Assembly: GCA_031259845.1 (NCBI GenBank)
Contig: JAIRKZ010000149.1
Span: 1-64,000 of the forward strand
From: Tannerellaceae bacterium
Lineage (GTDB): Bacteria; Bacteroidota; Bacteroidia; Bacteroidales; Tannerellaceae
Direction: 5' to 3'
DNA length: 64,000 bases
Every line of letters starts with the position of its first letter. Positions within the stretch are counted from its first letter, which is position 1. The notes below the pieces were generated by a model that was given only the letters and a program-made list of their open reading frames with translations, was not told where the DNA came from and did not search any database. The position numbers and the translations under genes were made by a program. This document shows positions 55,449 through 64,000 of this stretch, one piece after another.

Positions 55449-58400
55449 ATGAGAAAATTTTCTTTAAACAAACAGGTAAAAGAGAGTGGGATGCCGAATC
55501 GCATCAAACACTTGTTAATCTTATTGTTGTGTGCGACCACAACATTTGCTCAAAACGTAACGGTAACAGGGAAAGTTATTGATAACACAGGAGAAACTTT
55601 GATTGGGGTAAACGTGACGGTAAAAGGAACAACTATCGGAACCATCACAAATGTAGATGGCGGATACACGTTGGATATCCCGGGCAATCAGTCTATTTTG
55701 GTTTTCTCTTATGTTGGTTATATAACACAGGAAATTACTGTGGGCAATCAAAGGAGAATCGATGTTACTTTGCTGGATGATTCGCGGGCTTTGGACGAAG
55801 TCGTAGTGGTAGGTTATGGCGTGCAAAAGAAGGAAACTGTGACCGGTTCCGTATCCTCTGTACAGGGCGCCGATCTGTTAAAATCTCCGGCTACCAACCT
55901 GTCCAACTCCATTGCAGGACGCTTGACGGGGGTTTCTACTTTCCAGCGTACCGGAGAGCCTGGATACGACGATACAACCATTCGCATCAGGGGCGCAAAC
56001 ACACTCGGAAATAACGACCCACTGATTGTAATTGACGGGGTAGCGGCAAGAGCTGGCGGATTAGGCCGCTTAGACCCGAACGAAATAGAAAGCATGTCGG
56101 TATTGAAAGACGCATCGGCTGCTATCTATGGCGCGCGTGCCGCCAATGGCGTAATCCTTATCACTACCAAGAAGGGAAAAACAGGGAAACCCAAGCTGAC
56201 GTATTCGTTCAATCAGGGTTTTGGAACGCCCAATATGCTTCCCAAAATGGCGGATGCCGCTCAGTATGCCGAATTGCGTAACGAATTGATCGTTAATGAA
56301 GGTACGCAAAACCCGAAGTATGGAGAATCCATCCCCCTTCCCCCCTGGAAAACACAGGAAGAAATCCAGAAATATCGCGACGGTTCCGACCCTTGGCGAT
56401 ACCCCAACACCGACTGGGTAGAGGCTACGTATGCCGACTGGTCGCCGCAGCGCACCCATACAGCCGATTTGGAAGGCGGAACGGATAAAATGTCGTATTA
56501 TGTAAACTTCGGGCATCGTTTTCAGGATGGATACTGGAAAAGGTCTGCCAACAACTACAAACAGTACAACCTCCGCATGAATATTGATGCCGAATTAAAC
56601 GACTTCGTAAAAGTGGGCGTTAACTTAATGGGACGTCAGGAAAACAGAAACTTCCCCAGTCAAGGCGCTGGCGACGTGTTATGGTTCACCGTAAGAGGAC
56701 GTCCTACCGACCCGGCCTTCTGGCCGAACGGACTGCCCGGCCCGGCGCAGGAATACGGACGAAACCCGGCAGTAGCCGCTTCGGATATAACCGGATATGA
56801 CAGAGACAAACGTTATTACGTGCAGACAAATGCGTTTGCCGAAATCACACAGCCTTGGATTGAAGGGTTGAAACTGAACGTAAATATCGCTTACGACAAG
56901 TTTCTTGCCCAGCGAAAAAAATGGTTCCAACCTTGGACGCTCTATTCTTGGGACGGCACATCATTGGAAGCAGACGGCGTAACCCCGAAGCTAAGTGGCG
57001 GCTTAAACTATCCCAGCCATGCAGACCCCCGGTTAGACATGTATTCGGAAGACCAGACCAACTTAGTGGCAGGCGGTATTCTGAGCTATGACAAAACATG
57101 GGGAAATCACGGCATAAACCTGCTGGTCGGCACGGAAAAGGATCAGTCCGACAATGAATACTTCACGGCCATGCGCCGGTATTACCTGGCAACAGCCGTG
57201 CAACTGTTCGACGCCGGCGGCGATAAGGAAAAGGATTCATCAAGCAAGAGCAACGACGAATGGAACAAAAACTGGAAAAGAGCCCGTATGAACTATTTCG
57301 GACGTATCGCTTATAACTATCAGGAAAAATACCTGGCCGAGTTTGTTTGGCGTTACGATGCTTCGTATATGTTTCCCGAAGACAATCGCTATGGATTCTT
57401 CCCCGGCGTATTGCTGGGCTACCGCATATCGGAAGAAAACTTCTGGAAAGAAAACCTCTCCTTTATCGACTATTTCAAGATTCGCGGGTCGTGGGGGCAG
57501 ATGGGTAACGACCAGGTATACTTTGACGATAAGTTGCAGGAATTTCAATATATGGCAACCTACAAGTATGCGTATGGCTATATTATTGACGGAGCCGACC
57601 AAAAGGGTCTTGAAATTAGCCGATTCCCGAATACTAACATCACATGGGAGGTGGCCAACAATTCAAACGTGGGGATTGAACTTCGCACCCTCAAAAATCG
57701 TTTATCACTGGAAGGCGATTATTTCAACAACAAGCGTTCCAATATCTTGTGGAGAAGAAATGCTTCCATCCCTCAAACAGCAGGGTTAACACTGCCGGCT
57801 GAAAACATAGGTGAAGTAGAGAACAAGGGGTTCGACATGAAACTTGAATGGAGTGACCGGGTTGGAAAGGATCTCAGCTATCGTGTGTCGGGCACTGTAT
57901 TGTACAGTAAAAACAAAATCACGTATTGGGACGAAGCGCCGGGAGCGCCGGAATGGCAGAAATCAACAGGACATTCCTTTCCGATTGATATCAACAATCC
58001 GGGACAAAGTTTATATTATGTGTTCGACGGCGTGTTTAAGGATTGGGACGAAATCAATAATACGGCCAGCCGTCCGAATTATGATGGAATCACTACAGAT
58101 AAAGGCCTTCAGCCCGGCGACATGAAATTCAAGGATATTAATGGCGATGGCGAGATAGATTCAGACGACCGCGTGCGGTATGACAGGAACAGAGACCCCA
58201 AATGGACGTATGCCTTCAATGCTTCTCTTCAGTGGAAGGATTTTGACTTGGCCATTTTATTCCAGGGCGCTGCAGACGCTTGGACGAAGGTATATTTTGA
58301 CTCGGGCGAGATTGGCAACTACCATATTAGTATTTACAACAACCACTGGTCGGTAGATAATCCTACAGATAAGCATCCGCGCGTGCATGCCCGCGGAAAA

Positions 58401-58673
58401 TATTACTGGGACAGCGGACAGGGACAATACAACACGTACTGGATGCGGAGAACCGATTATTTAAGATTGAAAAATATCGAAATAGGCTATTCCGTTCCCA
58501 GGCAAATCCTTGAAAAAACGAAATTCCTTTCGTATGTGCGTTTTTACCTGAACGGGAACAATTTGGTTACATTTACTGATTTTGATTATTTTGATCCGGA
58601 AGGAAGCACGGCAGCCGGTAACTTCATACCGCCTTCAAAAGTTATTAATTTTGGTTGTATGGTAACATTCTAA
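55449..58673 (+). CDS. SusC/RagA TonB-dependent transporter
   Basis: This outer-membrane importer has 1074 residues. The signal region ends ATTTFAQ at about residue 35; a start at ATG 55491 (MPNRIKHLL) would give a shorter, more usual signal. Unlike the first SusC there is no STN domain. The mature protein begins directly with the carboxypeptidase-like domain (VTGKVIDNTGETLIGVNVTVKG). The linker ALDEVVVVGYGVQKKETVTG, the plug (PLIVIDGVAARAGG) and the barrel follow. It is paired with SusD 12 bases on and heads the locus with oxidoreductases and a cytochrome. The lack of STN and of a sigma/FecR pair means another kind of control. Confidence 0.95.
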   Translation: MRKFSLNKQVKESGMPNRIKHLLILLLCATTTFAQNVTVTGKVIDNTGETLIGVNVTVKGTTIGTITNVDGGYTLDIPGNQSILVFSYVGYITQEITVGNQRRIDVTLLDDSRALDEVVVVGYGVQKKETVTGSVSSVQGADLLKSPATNLSNSIAGRLTGVSTFQRTGEPGYDDTTIRIRGANTLGNNDPLIVIDGVAARAGGLGRLDPNEIESMSVLKDASAAIYGARAANGVILITTKKGKTGKPKLTYSFNQGFGTPNMLPKMADAAQYAELRNELIVNEGTQNPKYGESIPLPPWKTQEEIQKYRDGSDPWRYPNTDWVEATYADWSPQRTHTADLEGGTDKMSYYVNFGHRFQDGYWKRSANNYKQYNLRMNIDAELNDFVKVGVNLMGRQENRNFPSQGAGDVLWFTVRGRPTDPAFWPNGLPGPAQEYGRNPAVAASDITGYDRDKRYYVQTNAFAEITQPWIEGLKLNVNIAYDKFLAQRKKWFQPWTLYSWDGTSLEADGVTPKLSGGLNYPSHADPRLDMYSEDQTNLVAGGILSYDKTWGNHGINLLVGTEKDQSDNEYFTAMRRYYLATAVQLFDAGGDKEKDSSSKSNDEWNKNWKRARMNYFGRIAYNYQEKYLAEFVWRYDASYMFPEDNRYGFFPGVLLGYRISEENFWKENLSFIDYFKIRGSWGQMGNDQVYFDDKLQEFQYMATYKYAYGYIIDGADQKGLEISRFPNTNITWEVANNSNVGIELRTLKNRLSLEGDYFNNKRSNILWRRNASIPQTAGLTLPAENIGEVENKGFDMKLEWSDRVGKDLSYRVSGTVLYSKNKITYWDEAPGAPEWQKSTGHSFPIDINNPGQSLYYVFDGVFKDWDEINNTASRPNYDGITTDKGLQPGDMKFKDINGDGEIDSDDRVRYDRNRDPKWTYAFNASLQWKDFDLAILFQGAADAWTKVYFDSGEIGNYHISIYNNHWSVDNPTDKHPRVHARGKYYWDSGQGQYNTYWMRRTDYLRLKNIEIGYSVPRQILEKTKFLSYVRFYLNGNNLVTFTDFDYFDPEGSTAAGNFIPPSKVINFGCMVTF

Positions 58674-58685
58674 ATAATACACATT

Positions 58686-60539
58686 ATGAAACATAGCAAT
58701 ATTATAATCATTTTGTTTGCAACATTCTTGCTGAATGCCTGCAGTGATGATTTTATGAACATCAATCCGCCGAAAGAAATCACAGCAGACGCCGTATGGG
58801 CGGAAGGCGCTTTGGCGGAAGCGTATATGTACAATATTTACTTTGCTTTCCAAGACGCCGGATTTGCGGAAGAAACGCAAGGCTCGGCCACTGATGAAGC
58901 ATTGTTTATCCACGGCAGGGAATATGTAGAATCAAATGCGGGCGCCCTGACCGACGCCAACCTTGCCTGGTTCGGCAAAACACAGGGAGGGCATCAATGG
59001 GAACGTTTGTATAAGAACATCCGTTCGTGCAACGATTTCATCGAAAACATAGACAATGCCACCTTTGAAGACAGCTACAAAGTGCAGTTGAAAGGCGAGG
59101 CCTATTTCCTTCGCGCTTATTTCTGCCACCGTTTATCCAGGGGCTACGGAGGAATTCCCCTTCAGCTAACCGTAACGCAGTTAGACGATCCCGACTTCAC
59201 CATTGTCCGGTCTTCCTATACGGAAACGGTACAGCAGATTCTCAGCGATATTAACAACGCTGCCGAATTATTGAAGGATCGCACGTTTGCCAATACGCAG
59301 AAGGGACGCGCCACGCTGGCTGCCGTCCAGGCATTGAAAGTACGCGTGCTGACGGATGCCGCCAGCGATTTGCACGATCAGGCTACAGCTACGGCTAAAA
59401 TACCGTCGCTGGCTTCCTACGCGAATAAAGAATTGTTATTCTACACGGAAGGTTCGCGCGAAGACAGGTGGAGGGCTGCCAAAAACGCCGCAAAAGCATT
59501 AATAGACAATCCCATGGGACATGGACTGTCAACGTATGGCGGCGATGGGTTGTTGGCCGAAGAGAAAGCGGATGCTATCTGGGAATTTTTCGGAAAAGAA
59601 TCGGAAGAGCACATTTTCTCACGTTATTTTATTGAAACAAAAGATGAAAGCGGAACGAAAATGGCGCTGTTTAACGGACCTTCCGGCTATCACGCCTGGG
59701 GCGGTAATGTGCCTGTGCAGGATTTGGTGGATGCCTACCTGATGGCAGACGGTAGCAAATTCGACTGGAACAAACCGGAACATAAAGCAAATCCCTACAA
59801 AAATCGCGAACCGCGCTTTTATGCTTCCATCCTGTATGATGGCAAGCAATGGTATCAACGTCCGGCGGATTATGCTGCCATGGAACCCAGCGGTATGATA
59901 CAAACCGGCTACTATCAGCTTGATCCGGCGGACGCCAAGGATGCCTATTGGGCAGGTATGGATACGCGTAGCGGCGGCGGCGAAACATGGAATGCCACCT
60001 ATACGGGATATTATCTGCGAAAGTTTATTCACCCCAGAGAGGGAGACCATCGTAACAAGGTGACGTGCCTCTTCCCGTTCATTCGCTTCTCCGAAATCGT
60101 TTACGACTACGTGGAAGCTTGCATTGAATTGGGTGAACTGGATGAAGCCCGGAAATATTTCAATATGTTCCGCAAACGTGTAGGCCTGCCGGAAGTAACA
60201 ACAACCGGCAAAGACGAATTACGCCGGTTATACCGTGAAGACCGCAGGTTGGAGTTTCTGATGGAAGAACATCGTTACTGGGATGTCCGCCGATGGATAA
60301 TCGGAAATGAATGTCCGGGAATGAACAGTCTCTATGGAATAGAAATACTTGCCACGCTTAAACCGGGCGTTGGCAAACAGAGCAGCTATGTGCATGATGA
60401 AACCCGTTGGGATTACACCTATACACGGATTCCATTGGCACAGGAAAAGCGAGCATTTGTTGACAAAACATACTTCTTGCCAATCCACCGGGATGAAATG
60501 AACCGAAATGAAAAATTGATTCAGAATCCGGGATATTGA
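58686..60539 (+). CDS. SusD/RagB family nutrient-binding lipoprotein
   Basis: This 617-residue surface lipoprotein has a signal ending FLLNACSDD (Cys about residue 19). LKGEAYFLRAYFCHRLSRGYGGIPL is the core SusD helix region. REDRRLEFLMEEHRYWDVRRW and the final IQNPGY are the family C-terminal marks. It binds the glycan for the SusC partner directly upstream. A promoter-like box and a strong terminator follow its stop, so the oxidoreductase genes may be transcribed separately or by read-through. Confidence 0.95.
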   Translation: MKHSNIIIILFATFLLNACSDDFMNINPPKEITADAVWAEGALAEAYMYNIYFAFQDAGFAEETQGSATDEALFIHGREYVESNAGALTDANLAWFGKTQGGHQWERLYKNIRSCNDFIENIDNATFEDSYKVQLKGEAYFLRAYFCHRLSRGYGGIPLQLTVTQLDDPDFTIVRSSYTETVQQILSDINNAAELLKDRTFANTQKGRATLAAVQALKVRVLTDAASDLHDQATATAKIPSLASYANKELLFYTEGSREDRWRAAKNAAKALIDNPMGHGLSTYGGDGLLAEEKADAIWEFFGKESEEHIFSRYFIETKDESGTKMALFNGPSGYHAWGGNVPVQDLVDAYLMADGSKFDWNKPEHKANPYKNREPRFYASILYDGKQWYQRPADYAAMEPSGMIQTGYYQLDPADAKDAYWAGMDTRSGGGETWNATYTGYYLRKFIHPREGDHRNKVTCLFPFIRFSEIVYDYVEACIELGELDEARKYFNMFRKRVGLPEVTTTGKDELRRLYREDRRLEFLMEEHRYWDVRRWIIGNECPGMNSLYGIEILATLKPGVGKQSSYVHDETRWDYTYTRIPLAQEKRAFVDKTYFLPIHRDEMNRNEKLIQNPGY

Positions 60540-60556
60540 TATTCCATAAAAATTTG

Positions 60557-60564
60557 TATATTTG
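60557..60564 (+). promoter_or_regulatory. -7 element directly before a terminator
   Basis: TATATTTG with TTG 18 bases upstream (60536-60538). The predicted start near 60571 lies only about 7 bases before a terminator hairpin. Confidence 0.4.
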
Positions 60565-60577
60565 ACACGCTTAACAG

Positions 60578-60622
60578 AGGGCTGTGCTTAGACTTAGGTC
60601 CATAATAAGCACAGCTCTTTTT
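60578..60622 (+). terminator. terminator after the second susD
   Basis: AGGGCTGTGCTTA (60578-60590) pairs with TAAGCACAGCTCT (60606-60618) with one G-U pair, followed by TTTTT. It would end the susCD message or a very short RNA from the box at 60557. Confidence 0.85.
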
Positions 60623-60670
60623 ACTATACCTTATATATAATAGGAAAGCTAATTATTAATCTAAAATTTA

Positions 60671-61843
60671 ATGAGGATGGAAAACAGGAAACTTAGAATG
60701 GGAATGGTTGGCGGAGGTAGCGACGCTTTTATTGGCGCTATCCATCGTTGCGCTGCTTTTTTGGATAATCAGATAGAATTAGTTTGCGGATGTTTTAGTG
60801 TGAACCCCGATATTTCTATCAGTTCGGGGCGTTCTTATTTCCTGCCGGAAGACAGGATATATAAAACATACCAGGAAATGTTTGAGCGCGAAGTAACCCT
60901 TCCCGAGGGCGAACGGATGGACTTCGTAACGATTGTAACTCCCAACAAATGGCATTTTGAACCGGCTATGATGGCGCTGGAAAGAGGATTTCATGTAGTG
61001 GTAGACAAACCGATTACCTTCTCGCTGGAAGAAGCTAAAGCGCTGCAAAAAAAAGTGGAAGAAACCGGATTGATACTGGCGCTCACACATGTTTACTCCG
61101 GTTATCCCGCCGTAAAAGAGGCGAAAGAACGGGTAGCCACAGGCGAGTTCGGTAAAATCCGCCGGGTATATGTTGAATATTCGCAAGGATGGCTGTCCGA
61201 GAGAATCGAATTACAAGGCGGCAATAATGCCGGCTGGCGTACAGACCCGAAACGTTCGGGCAAAGCCGGAGCGGTAGGCGACATTGGCACCCATGCCTGG
61301 CACCTGAGCGAATATATCACCGGACAGAAAGTGACCGAACTTTGCGCCGACCTGAAAGCGTTTGCCCCCGGCCGCCCGATAGACGATGACGGCGCTGCCT
61401 TTTTGCGCTACGATAAAGGCGCTACAGGCGTCCTTACCTGTTCGCAAATTGCAGCCGGCGAAGAAAACAAGCTTATCATCCGCGTTTATGGAGAAAAAGG
61501 AGGATTGGAATGGCGACAGGAAGAACCCAACAGCCTGTACCTGAAATGGACAGACAAGCCTAAAGAAATCGTAAGGGTGGGTAATAACGGCTTTATCGGC
61601 GACCTGGCGAAATACAATACCCGTACGCCGGGCGGTCATCCGGAAGGATTTATCGAATCATTCGCCAATATCTACCGGAATTTTGCCGCTACGCTCAGAA
61701 AAACAAAGAGCGGCGAAAAGCCTGCCGGAAAAATGCTCGACTTCCCCACGGTATATGACGGCGTAAGAGGAATGCAATTTATTGAAACCATGGTAGAAGC
61801 CGGATACAATGAAAAGCAGAAATGGCAAAAATGGATTGAATAA
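60671..61843 (+). CDS. Gfo/Idh/MocA family oxidoreductase (cytoplasmic)
   Basis: This 390-residue NAD(P)-dependent sugar oxidoreductase has a Rossmann loop at the start (LRMGMVGGGSDAFIGAIHR). It then has the family's EKP-like site changed to VVDKPITFSLEEAKAL, and a C-terminal beta-sheet domain with DIGTHAWHLSEYITG, whose His is the usual catalytic residue region. No signal peptide is visible, so it acts in the cytoplasm. Such enzymes oxidise or reduce hydroxyls of sugars, inositols or their keto forms. It sits between susCD and a multiheme cytochrome, suggesting it handles an imported, oxidised sugar. Confidence 0.88.
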   Translation: MRMENRKLRMGMVGGGSDAFIGAIHRCAAFLDNQIELVCGCFSVNPDISISSGRSYFLPEDRIYKTYQEMFEREVTLPEGERMDFVTIVTPNKWHFEPAMMALERGFHVVVDKPITFSLEEAKALQKKVEETGLILALTHVYSGYPAVKEAKERVATGEFGKIRRVYVEYSQGWLSERIELQGGNNAGWRTDPKRSGKAGAVGDIGTHAWHLSEYITGQKVTELCADLKAFAPGRPIDDDGAAFLRYDKGATGVLTCSQIAAGEENKLIIRVYGEKGGLEWRQEEPNSLYLKWTDKPKEIVRVGNNGFIGDLAKYNTRTPGGHPEGFIESFANIYRNFAATLRKTKSGEKPAGKMLDFPTVYDGVRGMQFIETMVEAGYNEKQKWQKWIE

Positions 61844-61995
61844 CTAATGGAAAGACAATAAAAAAGTATACAAGGATAGATTTATTCGCAAAAACAGCAT
61901 GTTTTTTATTTTATATTCGATAAAATATGCTACTTTTAGCGCTGATTTATAATCTGATCCTTATATACGAAAAAATAGTTGAGCATAAAAACGAA

Positions 61996-63573
61996 ATGGT
62001 AAAGAACAAATCAACTCGCTACACACAATCCGAGAAGAAAAGTTTCTTTAGAAAGAAATCCTTCCTCTTTTTATCAGGAATCATTCTGGGAGCCGGCTGT
62101 ATTGTTGGCGTATATCTTACTTCCGTATATTTTTCAACAGACGAATCGTGTATGATGTGCCATGTACACCCGCATGTGGAAAACAGTTGGAAATTATCCA
62201 AACATTATAATAACGGAAGCGGTACGAAGACGCACTGCATAGCCTGCCATCTTCCCCCGCAAACCCATACATGGGCGCATTATACGGCTAAAGCGAAGTT
62301 AGGGCTGCGCGATGTATGGGGCTACCTGGCGAAAGACAGCGCCGATTATGATTGGGACAGGATGTCGGAGTTGGAATATGCCGTTACATACATTCCGAAC
62401 GAATCGTGTAAAGAATGTCATCATAATTTATTCCCGGAAGGCATTACGGCTGACGGCATTACGGCCCACCTGTATTATGAAGACAATGAGGAAAAGTTGG
62501 ATTTACAATGTATCAGTTGCCATTTGGATGCCGGCCATTACAATCCGAATTACAGCCACGGCAAGCTAACCGGCGTCCCCGGCGCAACTGCAGGCTCGCA
62601 GGCAGTTGATCCGGCCCTGTTTTTCAAAACTCCCGCGGAAGTAACTTCCTTTACAAATTATACCGAGCAAATCCCCGGCACGATGGTATCTTTCAACATG
62701 ATTGCCATTCCGGGCGGGACATTCCGGATGGGTAGCTCTGATAAAGAGCCTTTCCATAAAGCGGACGAACTACCTGTACGTAACATAACAATCAGCCCGT
62801 TCTTCATAGCTGAAGTGGAAGTAACGTGGGATCAGTATTGGGCGTTTTATGCCAATACGATGAGTGAAGGCCGCACGCCTCCCGAAGACGTTTATGCCAA
62901 TAACAGCCGTCCGGATGTAGACGCCATATCAGGCCCTACGCCTCCGTTTGGATTCCCCGACCAGGGATGGGGAGGGGGGAGCCGCCCGGCTATAACCATG
63001 ACGCATTACGCTGCGGAAACATTCTGCCAATGGCTTTCGTTGAAAACAGGTAAAAAATACCGTTTACCCACTGAAGCCGAATGGGAATATGCAGCCCGCG
63101 GCGGTACGGAAACCCCTTATTTCTTCCCGGGCAACCCGAGGAAGTTCTCGGATGAAGGATTCTGGCGCAAATTTATCAGCGCAGATACAGACCCTATCGG
63201 TTCGTATGTTATTTACAGCAAGAACAGTAGAAACAGAACGCAGGAGCCGTCGGAGGTAAACGCAAATCCATTCGGGCTTAAAAATATGTTGGGCAATGTA
63301 ATGGAATATTGTGCGGATAAGTACGACCCCGAAGCCTATAGCAAAGGAGGAGAGAGCGCAGTAGACCCGGTAGTAACGGAAGGCGCCGAATGGGTGGTGC
63401 GCGGAGGTAATTATACCTCGGACGCGGCCAATCTTCGTGTAGCCGCCCGTGATTATACAAAACACGATGCGTGGCTGAAAACAGACCCGCAGCAACCTAA
63501 AAGCATTTGGTGGTATTCCGATATCCGTGGTATCGGTTTCCGCGTAGTATGTGAAGAATCATCAACACACTAA
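61996..63573 (+). CDS. tetraheme cytochrome c fused to a formylglycine-enzyme-like domain
   Basis: The product has 525 residues. After a basic start, one membrane helix (FLFLSGIILGAGCIVGVYL, about 23-45) is followed by four heme motifs: CMMCH (52), CIACH (81), CKECH (138) and CISCH (162). This is the layout of NapC/NrfH-type membrane cytochromes that take electrons from quinol. From about residue 223 a FGE-sulfatase (SUMF1) domain follows: MIAIPGGTFRMGSS, YRLPTEAEWEYAARGG, GLKNMLGNVMEYCADKYD and IGFRVV. The stretch that carries the catalytic cysteines in true FGE (RGGSYMCHRSYC-like) reads RGGNYTSDAANLRV, without Cys. The track start adds 23 residues overlapping a TACTTTTA box, so I use the ATG at 61996. 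It is followed 14 bases later by a Tat-exported oxidoreductase. Confidence 0.88.
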   Translation: MVKNKSTRYTQSEKKSFFRKKSFLFLSGIILGAGCIVGVYLTSVYFSTDESCMMCHVHPHVENSWKLSKHYNNGSGTKTHCIACHLPPQTHTWAHYTAKAKLGLRDVWGYLAKDSADYDWDRMSELEYAVTYIPNESCKECHHNLFPEGITADGITAHLYYEDNEEKLDLQCISCHLDAGHYNPNYSHGKLTGVPGATAGSQAVDPALFFKTPAEVTSFTNYTEQIPGTMVSFNMIAIPGGTFRMGSSDKEPFHKADELPVRNITISPFFIAEVEVTWDQYWAFYANTMSEGRTPPEDVYANNSRPDVDAISGPTPPFGFPDQGWGGGSRPAITMTHYAAETFCQWLSLKTGKKYRLPTEAEWEYAARGGTETPYFFPGNPRKFSDEGFWRKFISADTDPIGSYVIYSKNSRNRTQEPSEVNANPFGLKNMLGNVMEYCADKYDPEAYSKGGESAVDPVVTEGAEWVVRGGNYTSDAANLRVAARDYTKHDAWLKTDPQQPKSIWWYSDIRGIGFRVVCEESSTH

Positions 63574-63587
63574 TAAAGTATAATATC

Positions 63588-64000
63588 ATGAAAAAAGAAA
63601 TCAGTAGAAGATCATTTTTAAAAAGTTCAGCGATGGCCGGTGCAGTCGGCGCAATCGGAACAGGCAGCGCTGCTGCAGTATTATCCTCATGCGGCGGAGC
63701 CGGCGAAAGCGCCGCAGCCAGCAAGCCTCTGAAAGCTCCCGGTACTTATTATGTGCCTGACCTGGTAGACTTTGCCGCTGATGGGAAAGAATTAAAAGCC
63801 GGTATAATCGGTTGTGGCGGCCGCGGTTCGGGCGCAGCATTCAACTTCCTGAATGCAGCAAACGGCGTAACGATTACGGCGCTGGGCGACACGTTTAAAG
63901 ACCGTGTAGACAATTTAGCCGAAAAATTAAAAGCAGACAAGGGCGTTGATATACCGGAAAACATGCGCTTTGTTGGTTTGGATGCTTATAAGGCTGTTAT
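63588..64000 (+). CDS. Tat-exported Gfo/Idh/MocA lipoprotein (partial, runs off the window)
   Basis: The gene begins at ATG 63588 and is open to the window edge, which is why it is missing from the ORF track. The N-terminus SRRSFLKSSAMAG carries a twin-arginine signal, and LSSCGG a lipobox Cys at about residue 35. The protein should therefore be exported folded with its cofactor and lipid-anchored. A Rossmann loop follows (KAGIIGCGGRGSGAAFNFL), typical of Gfo/Idh/MocA enzymes. About 137 residues are visible of an expected 430-480. Its position directly after the cytochrome-FGE-like gene suggests a shared operon and a periplasmic redox role. Confidence 0.88.
   Translation, partial: MKKEISRRSFLKSSAMAGAVGAIGTGSAAAVLSSCGGAGESAAASKPLKAPGTYYVPDLVDFAADGKELKAGIIGCGGRGSGAAFNFLNAANGVTITALGDTFKDRVDNLAEKLKADKGVDIPENMRFVGLDAYKAV

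Overview
The window is a chromosomal segment of a Bacteroidales bacterium, probably close to Tannerellaceae or Parabacteroides-like genomes (the family level is inference). The evidence is two SusC/SusD pairs, an ECF sigma/FecR pair, a GldB-type lipoprotein, the GDE-GT4-GH57 glycogen operon, a Wzi capsule protein, DUF3836, DUF4834 and DUF4369 proteins, and many Bacteroidetes promoters of the form TTTG-N19/20-TAnnTTTG.

Layout. 1-8.7 kb is housekeeping: PPi-dependent phosphofructokinase, riboflavin synthase, a YihY membrane protein, RNase P RNA, an ABC-F ATPase, a Wzi-like protein and PlsC. 8.8-13.8 kb has a small two-helix membrane protein and a three-gene glycogen/alpha-glucan operon. 13.9-21.3 kb (minus strand) is the threonine operon: a newly read leader peptide, then thrA, a phosphoglycerate-mutase-like putative homoserine kinase, thrC, holB and a gldB-like gene. 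21.4-25.8 kb has small genes, a palindrome-rich dispersed repeat, a Fic/DinB-like gene remnant, tadA and yraN. 25.9-41.3 kb holds a beta-propeller lipoprotein and a rhamnose-targeted polysaccharide utilisation locus (ECF sigma, FecR, STN-SusC, SusD, two GH78 rhamnosidases around an SGNH esterase). 41.3-54.5 kb returns to housekeeping: fumarase, PNPase, a redox-dead TlpA-like lipoprotein, a porin, TrpB2, RNase III, FabF, ACP and PurN. It also carries a 347-bp element with terminal inverted repeats. 54.5-64 kb is a second locus: a second copy of the palindrome-rich repeat, a long SusC leader, SusC/SusD, a cytoplasmic Gfo/Idh/MocA oxidoreductase, a membrane tetraheme cytochrome fused to a formylglycine-enzyme-like domain, and a Tat-exported Gfo/Idh/MocA lipoprotein cut by the window edge.

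How they work together. The first locus should import and cut rhamnosylated glycans under transmembrane sigma control. The second lacks glycosidases in view. It instead pairs glycan import with periplasmic and cytoplasmic oxidoreductases and a quinol-type multiheme cytochrome, which suggests oxidative glycan processing and is the most novel system here. The threonine operon appears to be controlled by classical leader-peptide attenuation. No tRNA, rRNA, CRISPR array or intact insertion sequence was recognised.
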